Below, piece by piece: positions 36,915-49,937 of a stretch of DNA of 64,000 nucleotides. The stretch lies in NCBI GenBank assembly GCA_037176705.1, contig JBAWUJ010000040.1:1302001-1366000 (forward strand), given 5' to 3'. Numbering within the stretch: the stretch's first letter is position 1; each line of letters opens with the position of its first letter. The notes beneath the pieces were generated by a model, which did not search any database, was not told where the DNA came from, and saw nothing but the letters and a program-made list of their open reading frames with translations. The translations under genes and the position numbers were made by a program. The DNA comes from Molossus alvarezi. Taxonomy: Eukaryota > Chordata > Mammalia > Chiroptera > Molossidae.

Positions 36915-39900
36915 TGGAAGGGACTACTTAGTGTTCCATGGAAAGGACTAGATAAGTGTTCCATGGAATGAACCAGCTAGTGTTTCATAGAAGGAACTAA
37001 TTAGTGTTCCATGAAAGAAACGAGCAAGTGTTCCATGGATGGAACCATGTAGTGTTCCATGTGAGGAACTACATAGTGTTCCATGAAAGGAACTACTTAG
37101 TGTTCCAGGAAGGAACTACTTAGTGTTTCATGGAAGGAACTAGCTTGTGATTCATGGAAGGAACTAGCTAGTGTTCCACGGAAGGAGCTACATACTGTTC
37201 GGTGGAGAAAACTACTTAGTGTTTCATGGAAAAACTATCGAGTGTTCCATGGAAGGAAGTATTTCGTGTTCCAGGAAAGGAACTAGTTAGAGTTCCATTG
37301 AAGTAATTAGCTAGATTTCCTAGGAAGAAATTAGCTAATGTTTTATGGAAGAAACTAGCTAGTGTTCCATGGAAGGAACTACTTAGTTGTTCATGGAAAA
37401 ATATATCTAGTGCTCCATAGATGGAACTAGCTAATGTTTCATGGAAAGTAATACTTAGTGTTTCATGGAAGAAATAAGCTAGTGTTTCAAGAAAGGAACT
37501 AGCTATAGTTCAGAGAAGGATCTAGGTAGTGTTCCATGGAAAAAACTACTTAGTATTCCTTGGAAGGAATTATCTAGTGTTCCATGAAAGAACTACTTAG
37601 TGTTCCATCTGAGAAACTAGCTGGTGTTCCATGGAAGAAACTACTTAGTGTTCCATGCAAGGAAATAATTAGTGTTCAATGTAAGAAACTAGCTAGTGTG
37701 CCATGGAAAAATTACTTAGTGTTTCATGGAAGGAATTAGGTGGTGTTCCAGGGGGAAAACTAGGTATTATTCATCGAAGGAACTAGCTAGTGTTCCATGG
37801 AAGGAACTAGCTAGTGTTCCATGGAGGAATTATATAGTTTTCTATGGAAGGGAGTAGCTAATTTTCCATGGAAGGAACTACTTAGTGTTGCATGGAAGGA
37901 ACTAATAAGTGTTCCATGGAAGGAATTGGCTAATGTTTCATGGAAGGAATAAATAGTTTTCCATGGAGGGAACTACTTAGTGTTGCATAAAAGGAACTAG
38001 CTAGTCTTCCATGGAAGAAACTACCTAGTTTTCCATGGAAGTAACAACAAGTGTTCCAAGGAAGGGCCTAGATAGTGTTTTATGGAAGAAACTAGGTAGT
38101 GTTCCAAAGAAGGAACTACTTAGTGTTTCAGGGAAGAAATTACGTAGTCTTCCAGGTAACTATTTAGCTAGGGTATTAAGGAAAAACTAGCTAGAATTCC
38201 AGGGAAAACTAGCTAGTGTTCCATGGTAGGAACTAGCTAGTGTTTCATGGAAGGAACTAGCTAGTGTTCCATGGAAAGAACTACTTAGTGTTTTATGGAA
38301 GGAATTAGCTAGATTTCCATGGAAGAAACTTGCTATTTTTCCATGGAATGAACAAGCTAGTTTGCCATGAAAATAACTATGTAGTGTTCCATGGAAGGAA
38401 CTACTAAGTGTTCCATGGAAGAAACTACTTTGTGTTCAATGGAAGAAACTAGCTAGTGTTCCATGAAAGGAATTCGATTGTGTTCCATGGAAGGAACTAC
38501 TTAGTGTTCCATGGAAAGAAATACTTAGTGTTCCATGGAAGAAACAAGCTAGTGTTTCATGTAAGATCTAGCTAGTTTTTATGGAAGGAACTAGTTAGTG
38601 TTTCATGGTAAGAACTACTTATTGTTTCATGGAAAGAACTGTTTAGTATTCAATGGAAGAGACCACTTAGTGTCCCATGTAAGGAACTAGCTTGTGTTTC
38701 ATGCATGGAACTGGTAGTCTTCTTTGGAAGGAACTTCTTAGTGTTCCATGGAAGAAAACAGCTATTGATCCATGGATAGTACTACTCAGCGTTCCATGAA
38801 GGAAACTACTTAGTGTTCCATGGATGGAAATACATGGTGTTTTATGGAATGAACTAGCTAGTGTTCGTTGGAAGGATGTACTTAGTGTTCCATGGAAGGA
38901 CTACTTAGTATTCTATGGAAGGAACTAGCTAGTATTCCATGGAAGGAACTAGTTAGTGTTCCATGGAAAGATCTACTTAGTGCTCCTTGGAAGACACTAG
39001 TTAGTGTTCCATGGAACAAATAAAATAGTGTTCCATCGAAAGCACTAGCTAGTGTTCTACAACAAGAACTAGCAAGTGTTTTATGGAAGGAACTAGGTAG
39101 TGTTCCATGAAAGGAAGTACTTAGTGTTCCATGGAAGGAAATATTAGTTTCCATTGAAGGAATAGCATGTGTTCCAGGAAAGAAACAACTTAGTGTTCTT
39201 GGGAAGAAATTACTTAGTGTTCCAAGAAAGGAAATTGCTAATGTTCCATGGAGAAAACTAGCTAGTGTTCCATGAAGGAACTAGCTAGTGTTCCATGGAA
39301 GGAATTAGATAGTGTTCCATGGATAGAACTACTTAGTGTTCCATGGGAGAAACTAGCTGGTGTTCCATGGAAGGAACTAGCTAGTGTTCCATGGAAAAAA
39401 CTACTTTTTGTTCTGAGGAAGGAATTAGCTAGTTTTCCTTGGTAGGAACTGGCTAGTGTTCCAAGAAACGAACTAGCTAGTGTTCCATGGAAGAAACTAG
39501 CTAGTGTTCCATGGAAGGAACTACTTAGTGTTCCATAGAAGGAATTAGTAAGTGTATCATGGACGGAACTTCTTAGTGTTCAATGGAAGAAGCTAGTTAG
39601 TGTCACGTGGAAGGAAATAGATAGTGTTCCATGGAAGGAACTACTTAGTGTTCCATGGAAGGATCTAGTAAGTGTTCCAAGGAAGGAACTAGCTAGTGTT
39701 CCAGATAAGGAATTAGCTAGGGATCCAAGGAAGAAACTAGCTAGAGTTCCAGGGAAAAACTAGCTAGTGTTCCATGGTAGAACCTAGCTAGTGTTCCTTG
39801 GAAGGAACTACTTAGTGCTCCGTGGAACTAACTACTTATTGTTTCTTGGATGGAAATACTTACTGTTCTGTGGAAGAACTAGCTACTGTTCCATGGAAAG

Positions 39901-40469
39901 ATATAGTTAGTGATCCATGGAAGTCACTAGTAAGTGTTTCATGGAAATAAATTACATAATGTTCTATTGTTGAAACTAAATAGGTTTTCATGGAGGTAAC
40001 TAGCTAGTTTATCATGGACAGAAGCAGTTTTGCGTTTTGTGAAAAAACTACTTAGTGTTCAATGGAAGGAACTACTTTGTGTTTTATGGAAGGAATTATC
40101 TAGTGTTCCATGGAAAAAACTATCTTGTTCCAATGAAGGAACTAGTTAATGTTGCATGGAAGGAACTAGTTAGTGTTCAATGGAAGGATCTAGCTATTGT
40201 TCCATGGAGGGATCTAGCTAGTGTTCCATGGAATGAACTACTTAGTATTCCATGAAAGGAACTAGCTAGGTATCCATTGAAGAAATTAGCTAGTGTTGCA
40301 TGGTAGGAAATACTCGTGTTCCAGGGAAGTAACTTGCTATTTTTCCATGGAAGGAACTAGCTGGTGTTTCTTGGAAAGAACTAGCTTGTGTTCCTTAGAT
40401 GAAACTATTTAGTGTTCCATGGAAAGAATGAACTAGTGTTCCATGGAAGATCTATTCAGATTTTAATGG

Positions 40470-41183
40470 AAGGAAATTGCTAGTGTTCCATGGAAAAAAC
40501 TAGCTAGTGTTCCGTGAAAAGAACAAGCTAATTATTCAAGGGAGGAACTAGCTAGTGTTCCATGGAAGGAACTACTTATTGTTCAATGGACGGAACAAGC
40601 TAGTGTTACATGGATAAAACTAGCTAGTATTACAAAGAAGTAACTCCTTAGTATGCCCTGGAAGGAACTACCTGGTGTTCCATGAAAAGAACTAGCTACT
40701 GTTGGATGGAAAGATCTATCTAGTGTTCTGTAGAAAGAACTACTTAGTGTTCCATGGAAAAAACTACTTAGTGTTTCATGGAAGGAACTAGTTAGTGTTC
40801 CATGGGAGATCCTAGCTAGTGTTCCAAGGATGGAACTACTTAATGTTCCATGGAAGGATGTTCTTAGATTTCCGTGGAAGAAACCAGCTAGTGATATATG
40901 GAAGGAATCTTGTAGTGTACATAGAAGGAACTACTACGTGTTGCATAAAGGGAACTACTGTGCAACATGGAGGGAAATGCTTAGAGTTTCATGGAAGCAA
41001 TTAGGTAGTGTTCCATGAAAAAAAATAGCTAGTGTTCCATGGAGTGACTTATTTAGTGTTCCACGGAGGGAACTACTTAGTGTTCCATAGACGAAACTAC
41101 TTATTCTTGTAAGGAAGGAACTAACTAGTGTTCCATAAAAGAAACTCCTTTTTGTTCCATGGAAGAAACTTGCTAGTGTTCCA
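40470..41183 (+). repeat. Right arm of a long inverted repeat
   Basis: Inverse counterpart of 30,695-31,430, with the same order of private monomer variants. Even after removing the Tigger element, the arms are not equidistant from the 36,689 junction (about 3.3 and 4.2 kb from the middle of each arm). There have therefore been indels, or the junction is not the original axis. Confidence 0.85.
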
Positions 41184-41613
41184 TGGAAGAACCTACTTAG
41201 TGTTCCATGGAAGGACCTAGCTAGTGTTCCATGGAAGACACTCACTAGTGTTTCATGGAAGGAACTACTTATTTTTCCATGGAAGGAATTACTTCGTGTT
41301 CCATGGAAGGAACTATTTAGTATTCTATGGAAGGAACTACTTTGTGTTCCATGGAAAGAATCACTGAGTGTTCCATTGAAGGAACTAGCTAGTGTTCCAT
41401 GGTAGGAACTACTTAGTGTTTCATGGAAGGACCTAGCTAGTTGTCCATAGAAGGAGATATTTAGTGTTCCATGGTAGTAACAAGGTAGTGTTCCAAGGAA
41501 GGACTAGCAAGTGTACCATGGAATTATCTAGATAGTGTTCCATGGATGAAACTACTTAGAGTTCCATGGCAGGAATTAACTGGTGTTCCATGGAAAATTC
41601 TTGCTAGTGTTCT

Positions 41614-41643
41614 ATAAAACAAACAAACAACAACAACAAAAAA
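41614..41643. repeat. A-rich simple repeat within F2
   Basis: A run of AAAC and AAC units interrupts the satellite for about 30 bp. It could be a remnant A-rich tail or local slippage. No target-site duplication was recognised. Confidence 0.7.
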
Positions 41644-44600
41644 CTTCTCAGTGTTCCATGGAAGAAGCTGCTTAGTGTTCCTTGGATGGAACAAGCTACT
41701 GTTCCATGAAAGGAACTGCTTAGTGTTCCATAAAAGGAACTACTTAGTGTTCTAAGGAAGGAACTACTTAGTGTTCCATGGAAAAAACTAGCAAGTATTC
41801 CGTGGAAGGAACTAGCTAGTTTCCCATGGAAAAATATAATGTTCCATGGAAGAAACTAATAAATGTTCCAAGGAAGAAACTACTTAGTGTTCCATGGAAG
41901 GAAATACTTAGTATTCCATGTAAGGAAATACTTAGTGTTCCATGGATGGAAATACTTAGTGTTCTATGGAAAAAACTACTTAGTGTTCCATGGAAGAAAC
42001 TACTTATTGTTCTATAGAAGAAAATAGCTGGTGTTCCATGCAAGGAACTTGCAAGTGTCCAATGGAAGGAACTACTTAGTCTTCCATGGATGGAACAAGT
42101 TAAGGTTTCATGGAAAGAATTACTTAGTGTTCCATGAAAGGGTCTAGCTAGTATTCCATAAAAGGAACTACTTACTGTTCCATAGAGGAAACTAGTTAGT
42201 GTTCCATGGAAAAAACTAGCTAGTGTTCCATGGAAGGAATAGCTAGTGTTCCATGGAAGGAACTAGCTAGTGTTCCATGAAAGGAAATACTAAATGTTCA
42301 ATGGAAGAAACTACTTAATGTTCCATGAAAGGAACTAGGTAGTGTTCCATGGAAGGACCTACATAGTGTTCAATGGATAAAACTAGTTAGTGTTTCATGG
42401 ATGGCACTACTTATTGTTTCATGGAAGGAAATACCTAGTGTGCCATGTAGGGGACTAGCTAGTGTTCCATGGAAGGAACTGGTTAGTGTTCCATGGAAGA
42501 AACTATTTAGTGTACAATGGAAAAAACTAGCTAGTGTTCAATGGAAGGATCTACCTGGTTTTTCATGGAAGGAACTGCTTAAGATAACATGGAAGGAACT
42601 AGCTAGTGTTCCATAAAACAAAGTAGCTAGTGTTCCATGGAAGGGACTACTTAGTGTTCTGTGGAAAAAACTAATTAGTGTTCCATGAAAGAAACTAGCT
42701 AGTGTTCAATTGAAGGAACTAGCTAGTGTTCCATGGAATGAACTAGTTAGTGTTCTATGGAAGAAAGTTGTTAGTGTTCCCTGGATGGAACTACCTAGTG
42801 TTCCAGGGAAGGTACTAACTAGTATTCCACCAAAGGAACTAGCTAGCGATCCATGAAATAAAAAAATCTAGTGTTAAATAAAATAAACTACATAGTGTTC
42901 CATGGAAGGAACTAGCTAGTGGTTCATTGAAAGATCTAGCTAGTTTTCTATGGAATGAAGTACATAGTGTTCCATTGATCGAACTTTTTCGTGTTCCATG
43001 GAAGGAACTAGGTAGTGTTTCATGGAAAATACAAGTTGTGTTTCATGGAAAAAACTACTAAGTGTTCCGTGGAAGGAACTACTTAGTGTACCATGGAAGG
43101 AGTTAGCTAGTGTTCCATGGAAGAAACCACTTAATGTTGCATGGAAGGAACTATGTAGATTTTCCTGGAAAGAACTAGCTAATGGTCCATGGAAGGAACT
43201 AGGTAGTATTCCATGGAAGGAACTAGCTAGTCTACAATGGAAGGAACTAGCTAGTGTTCCATGGAAGGGACTACTTAGTGTTCCATGGAAAGAACTGTGT
43301 AGTGTTCCATGGAAGGAACCAGCTATTGTTCCATGTAAAAAATTACTTAATGTTGCATGGAAAAAACTCCTTACTGTTCCATGGAAGAAAATAGCTAGTG
43401 TTCCATGGAAGGAACTAGCTAATGTTCCATGGAAGAAACTATGTAGTGTTTCCTGGTAAGAACTAGCTAATGTTCCATGGAAGGAACTGGCTTGTGTTCC
43501 ATGGAAGGAACTAGCTAGTGTTCCATGGAAGAAACTAGCTTGTGTTCCAGAAAAGAAAATACTTTATGTTTCTTGGAAAAAAACCTTAGTGTTCAATGAA
43601 AGAAACTACTTAGTGCTCCATGAAAGGAAAAGGTTATTGTTCTGTGGAAGGAAGTCCTTAGTGTTCCATGGAAGAAACTAGTTAGTGCTCCAAAGAAAGA
43701 ACTAGCTAGTGTTCCAGGAATGGAATTAGCTAGTATTCCATGGAAGAAACTAGCTAGTGATTCATGGAAGGAACTACATAGTGTTCCATGGAAAAAACTA
43801 TCTATTGTGCAATGGAAGGAAATAGCTAGTGTTCCATGTAAGGAACTAGCCAGTGTTCCATGAAAGGAACTAGCTAGAACTAGCTAGTGTTTTATGGAAG
43901 AAACTACTCAGTGTTCCATAGAAGGAACTACTTAATATTCTATGGAAAGGACTACTTAGTGTTCCATGGAAGTATCTAGCTAGTGTTTCATGGAAGGAAC
44001 TACTTACTGTTCCATGGAAGAAACTAGCTAGTGTTCCATGGAAAGGACTTCTTAGTGTTCAGTGGAAAAAAATGATTAGTGTTCCAGGGAAGGTACTAGC
44101 TAGTATTTCAACGAAGGACCTAGCTAGTGATCTATGGCATAAACAGACTAGTGTTCCATGGAAGGAACTAGATAGTTTTCCATGGATGGAAGTAGCTAGT
44201 GTTCCATGGAAAGATGTAGCTAGTGTTTTATGGAAGAAATTTCATAGTGTACCATGGATCGAACTTCTTAGTGTTCCATGGAAGGAACTAGTTAGTGTTC
44301 CATACAAGGAACTAACTAAAACTAGCTAGTAGTCCATGAACGAAACTGGTTAGTTTTCCATGCAAGAAAATAAATAGTGTTCCATTGAAAAAACTTGCTA
44401 GTTTTCCATGGAAGAAACTACTTAGGGTTTCATATAAGTTAATACTTAATGTTCCATGAAAGGAACTAGCTAGTGTTTCATGAAAGGAACTAGTTAGTGT
44501 TTCAGGGAAGAAACTACTTAGTGTTTCAGAGAAAGAACAAGTTTGTGTTCCAGGAAAATGACTATCTGGTGTTCTAGAGATGGAACTAGCTAATATTCCA

Positions 44601-45791
44601 TGGATGGAAATAGCTAGTGATCCATGGAAGAAACTATATAGTGTTTCATGGAAAGAACTAGCTAATATTCAAAGGAAGGATTTACCCAGTGTCCATGGAA
44701 GGATCTACTTTGTATTCCAGAAAAGAAAATACTTTATGTTCCCTGGAAGGAACTACTTAGTGTTCAATGGAAGGAACTACTTAGTGCTCCATGGAAGGAA
44801 CTAGCTAGTGTTCCATGGGAAAAAAAAGTTACTGTTCCATGGAAAGAAGTACTTAGTGTTCCATGCAAGGAACTAGTACTGCTCCAAAGGAAGAAATATC
44901 TTGTGTTACAGGGAAAAAACTAGCTAGTATTCCATGGAAGAAACTAGCTAGTGATTCATGGAAGAAAATATCTACTGTTCAATGAAAGGAATTAACTAGT
45001 GTGCCATGGAAGGAACTAGCCTTTGTTTCAGGAAAAAAACTACTTAGTGTTCCATGGAAAAAACTAGCTAGTGTTCCATGGATGGGATAAGTTAGTGTTC
45101 AATGGAAGGAATTACCAATGTACTATGGAAGGAAGTAGCTAGTGTTCCATGGAAGGAACAAGTTAGTGTTTAATGGATTGAATTACCAGTGTTCCATGAA
45201 AAAATCTACTTAGTGTTCCATGGAAGGAACTAAGTGTTCCATGGAAGGATCTACCTAATGTACCATGTAAGGAATTTCTTAGTGTTCCATGGGTGGAAAT
45301 ACTAAGTGTTTCAGAAAAGGAACTAGTTAGTGTTCCAGGAAAAGAACTAGATAGTGTTCCAGGGAAGGAACGACCTCATATTCCATGGAAGGAAATAGCT
45401 TGTGATTCATGGAAGTAACAAAGTAGTGTTCCCTGGAAGATCTAGATAATATTCCATGGAAAGAACAAGCTAGTGTTCCATGGAAGAAACTAGCTAGTGT
45501 TCCTCGCAAGAAAATAGCTAGTTTTCCGGGGCATATTTGGCTAGTGTTCCATGGAAGGGACTACTTAGAGTTCAATAGAAGAAATTACTCAGTGTTCCAT
45601 GGAAGAACTACTAGTGATCCATGGAAGAAACTAGCTAGTGTACCATGGAAGGAACTTAGTATCACCTGGAAGAAACTACTTAGTGTTCCATAGAAAAAAA
45701 CTACGTAGTGTTCCATGGAAGGAACTGTTTAGTGTTTCATGGATGGATATACTCAGTGTTCCATGGAAGGAACTACTTACTGTTCACTGGA

Positions 45792-48330
45792 ATAAACCGG
45801 CTAGTGTTGAATGGAAAATTAGATAGTATACGATTGAAGAAACTACTTTGTGTTCCATGGAAGGAACAATGTAGTCTTCCATGGAAGGAAACACTTATGT
45901 TCCAAGGAAGGAACAACTTCGTGTTCCATGGAAGGAACTAGCTAGTGTTCAATGGATAAAACTAGTTAGTGTTCCATGGATGGCACTACTTAGTGTTCCA
46001 TGGAAGGAACAAGCTAGTATTCCAAGGAAGAAACTACTTAGTGTTCCATGGAAGAAACTACTTAATGTTTTATGGAAAGAAGTACATACTCTTCCATGGA
46101 AGGATCAAGGTAGTGTTCATGGAACGAACTATCTAGTGTTCCCTAGAAGAAACTCGCTAGTGTTCCATGGAAAAAACTAAATAGGGTTTCATGGTAGGAA
46201 CTAGCTAGGGTTTTATGGAAGAAACTATCCAGTGTTCCATGAAAGGAACTACTTTTTGTTCCATGGATGGAAGTATTTAGTGTTAAATGGAAGGAATTAG
46301 CTAGTGTTCCATGGAAGGAATAAGTTTGTGTTTCATTGAAGGAAGTACTTAGTGTTCCATGAAAGGAACTAACTAGTGTTCTAAAGAAGGAGCTTGTTAG
46401 TGTTCCATGGAAGGAACTAGCTAGTGTTCCATGGATGTATCTAGCTAAGTTTCCATGAAAGGAACAAGTTAGAGTTCCATTGAAAAATTACTTAGTGTTC
46501 CATGGAATGAACTACTTAGTGTACCATGGAAGGAACTAGCTAGTCTTCAATGGAAGAAACTAACTAGTGTTCCATGAAATGGACTTAGTGTTAAATGGAA
46601 GGAACTACTTAGTGTTCCACGGAAGAACTACTAGTGTTCCATGGAAGGTACCAGCTAATGTTCCATGGAAGAAACTTCATAGTATTGCATGGAAGCAACT
46701 ACTTAGTGTTACATGGAAGGCATTAGCTAATGTTCTATAAAAGAAAATACTTAGTGTTCCATAGAAAGTACTACTTAGTGTTCCATGGAGGGAACAATGT
46801 AGTGTTCAATGGAAGGAATTACTTAGTGTTCCATGGAAGGAACAACTTAATGTTCCAAGGAAGAACTAGCTAGTATTCCATGCATAAAACTAGTTAGTGT
46901 TCTATGGATGGCACTACATTGTGATCAATGGAAGGAACTACTTAGTGTTCCATGAGGGGACTGGCTAGTTTTTCATGGAAGGAAGTACTTAGTGTTCCAT
47001 AGAAGAAACTAGTTAATGTTCCAATGAAGAAACTAGCTAATGTTCACTCGAAGGATCTAGTTAGTGTTCCAGGGAAGGAACTAATTAGTGTTCCAAAGAG
47101 GGAACTAGTTATTGTTTTAGGGAAGGATCTAGCTTGTGTTCCAGGGAAGGAACTAGCTAGTATTCCATGGAAGAAACTAGCAAGTGATCCATGGAAGAAA
47201 CATGCTAGTGTTTTATGAAAGGAATTAGCTAGTGTTTCATGGACGGAACTAGCTAGTGTTCCATGGACGGAACTAGCTAGTGTTCCATGGAAGGAACTAG
47301 CTAGTTTGCCATAGAAGAAACTAGCTCATGTTACATGGAAGGAACAAGTTAGTGTTATATGGAAGCAAGTACTTAGTGTTCCATTGAAGGAACTACTTAG
47401 TGTTCCATTGAAGAAACTAGCTATTGTTCCACAGAAGGAGCTTGTTAATGTTCCACTGATGGAACGACCTAGTGTTCCATGGAAGGTGTTACTTAGTTTT
47501 TGGTGGAAAATACTAATTTGTGTTCCATGAAAGAAACTAGCTAGTGTTCAATGGAAGGAACTAGCTAGTGTTCCATTGAAGAAACTAGAGAGAACTTGCA
47601 AGTGTTCCTTGGAGGGAGCTACATATTGTTCCATGAAAGACAGTACTTAATGTTCCATAAAAGGAGCTATATAGTGTTCCATGGAAGGAACTACTTAGTG
47701 TTTCATGGATGAAAATACTTTACGTTCCATGTAAGAAACAGTCTAGTGTTTCTTGGAACGAAATAGTTAGTGTTCCATAGAAAAAAAACAACTGTGTTAC
47801 TTGGAAGGAACTAGCTATTTTCCAATTGAAGTAACTAGCTAGTGTTCCATGGACGAGACTACTTAGGGTTCAATAGAAAGAACTATTTAGTGTTCAATGG
47901 AAGAAATACCAGTGTTCCATGGAAGGAACTTCTTAGTATTGCATGGAAGGAACTACTTAGTGTTCCATAGAAAGAACTACTTAGTATTCCATGGAAGGAA
48001 CTGTCTAGTGATCTATGGAAGAAACTACTTAGTGTTTCATGAAAGGACATACTTAGTGTTCCATGGAAGGAACTACTTCCTGTTCTCTGGAATAAACCTG
48101 CTAGTGTTGAATGGAAAAAACTAGATAGTATACAATTGAAGAAACTACTTTGTATTCCATGGAGAGAACAACGTACTGTTCCAGAAAAGGAATTACTTAA
48201 TGTACCATGGAAGGAACGACTTAGAATTTCATGGAAGGAACTAGCTAGTGTTCAATGGATAAAACTAGTTAGTGTTACATGGATGGCACTACTTAATTTT
48301 CCATTGAGGGGACTAGATAGTGTTTTATGG
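45792..48330 (+). repeat. 2.3-kb higher-order repeat in F2
   Basis: 'ATAAACC' followed by 'GCTAGTGTTGAATGGAAAA' begins at 45,792 and again at 48,092, a spacing of 2,300 bp. The following variant 'AATGGATAAAACTAG' begins at 45,951 and 48,254, a spacing of 2,303 bp. This is close to 96 monomers. A diverged third copy of the first marker is at 9,457 in block F1. Confidence 0.8.
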
Positions 48331-49334
48331 AAGGAAGTAGTTAGTGTTCCATGGAAGAAACTAGATAGTGTTCCATGGAAGAAACTCTCTAGTGTTCCAT
48401 GGAAGAATCTACTTAGTGTTCCATGGAAGAAACTAGCTGGTGTTCCATGGAAGGAACAAGTTTGTATTCAATGGAAGGAATTCCATAGTGTTCCATGGAA
48501 AGAACTACTTAGTGTTCCATGAGACAAAGTAGCTAGTGTTCCATGGAAAAAATTGCTTAGTGTTGCAGTGAAGGAAGTACTTTTCGTATCATGGAAAAAA
48601 AAATAGCTAGTGTTCCATAGAAGAAAATACCAAGTGTTCCATGGAAGAAACTAGTTAGTGTTCCATGTAAGTAACTACTTAATGTTCCATGGAAGGAACT
48701 ACCTAGTGTTTCAGAAAATGAACTTGGTAGTTTTCCAGGGAAGGAAATACTTAGAGTTCCAGAGAAGAAGTAGATAGTGTTCCAGGGAAAGAACTAGCTA
48801 GTGTTCGAGGGAAAAATCAACTTAATGCTCCAAGGAAGGAAAGAGATAGTGATCCATTGAAGGAACTATCTAGTGTTCCATGGATGAAACTAGCTAGAGT
48901 TACATGTAAAAATCTAAATAATGTTCCATAGTAGCAACTAGTTAGGGTTTTATGGAAGGAACTATCTAGTGTTCCATGAAAGGAACTACTTTGTGTTCCA
49001 TGAATGGAAGTACTTAGTGTTCCATGGAAGAAATTATCTAGTGTTCCATGAAAGAAACTAGCTACTTTTCGAAAGAAGGTGCTAGTTAGTGTTCCATGGA
49101 AGGAACTAGCTAGTGTTCCATGGAAGGAACTAGCTACTGTTCCATGGATGTATCTAGCTAGGGTTCCATGAAAGGAACAAGTTAGTGTTCCATAGAAAAA
49201 ATTACATAGTGTTCCATGGAATGAACTACTTAGTGTACCTTGGAAGGAACTAGCTAAACTAGATAATGTTCCAAGGAAGAAACTAGTTAGTGTTCATTGG
49301 AAGGAACTAGCTAGTGTCCATGGAAGGAGCTAAT

Positions 49335-49352
49335 TACTGTTACTGAACACTA
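49335..49352. other. Satellite strand-switch junction F2 to R2
   Basis: TTACTGTT, ACT, GAACACTA: the same arrangement as at 21,486-21,503, with matching unusual monomers on both sides ('TGTCCATGGAAGGAGCT' before, 'AGTAGATTCTTCCATG' after). Confidence 0.92.
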
Positions 49353-49916
49353 GTAGATTCTTCCATGGAACACTAACTATTTCTAGCTAGTTACTTCCAT
49401 GAAACACTAGCTTCTTACTTCCATGGAACTCTACCTGGTTTATTCCATGAAAAGCTTACTAGATCTTTCCATGGAATTCTAAGTAGCTTCTTCCATGAAA
49501 CACTAGCTAGTTCCATCCATGGATCACCTGCTAGTTCCTTCCATGGAACACTAAGTAGTTCTATCCTTGGAACACTAGCGAATCCCTTCCATGGAACATT
49601 AAGTAGTTCCTTCCATGGAACACTATGTAATTTCTTCCATGAAACACTAGCTAGTTCCACACATGAAACTCTAAGTAGTTTCTTCTATGGAAAACTAAGT
49701 AGTTCCTTCCATGGAATACGAAGTATTTTTTCCATGGAACACTAGCTAGTTTTTTTCCATGGAACACTAATAGTTCCTTCCATGAAACACTAAGTAGTTC
49801 CTTACATGGAACACTAAGTAGTTCCATCAATGGTACACTAGCCAGTTTCTTCTATGGAGCAGTAGCTTGTTCGTTCCATGGAACTCTACGTAATTTCTTC
49901 CATTGAACACTAAGTA

Positions 49917-49937
49917 TTTTTTTTTGTTTTTTGTTTT
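49917..49937. other. T/G-rich interruption marking the R2 copy
   Basis: Counterpart of 22,066-22,085, with the same following sequence 'GACTCTATCTAG'. Confidence 0.8.

Larger units (their letters stand above)
36690..49341 (+). repeat. 24-bp satellite array, block F2
   Basis: Plus-strand 24-bp monomers with many segments matching block F1: 42,570-43,490 matches about 11,540-12,600, and 48,812-49,280 matches 15,367-15,860. An internal 2.3-kb repeat is present at 45.8-48.3 kb. A marker, 'AATGGATAAAACTAGTTAG', occurs at 42,372, 45,951 and 48,254, with a diverged copy near 46,880. No gene is visible. Confidence 0.95.

Noticed and set aside
43022..43459. 145-codon plus-strand ORF of 'PWKEL' repeats
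   Set aside because: Same cause: 24-bp monomers keep frame. Similar ORFs appear throughout whichever orientation the block has.
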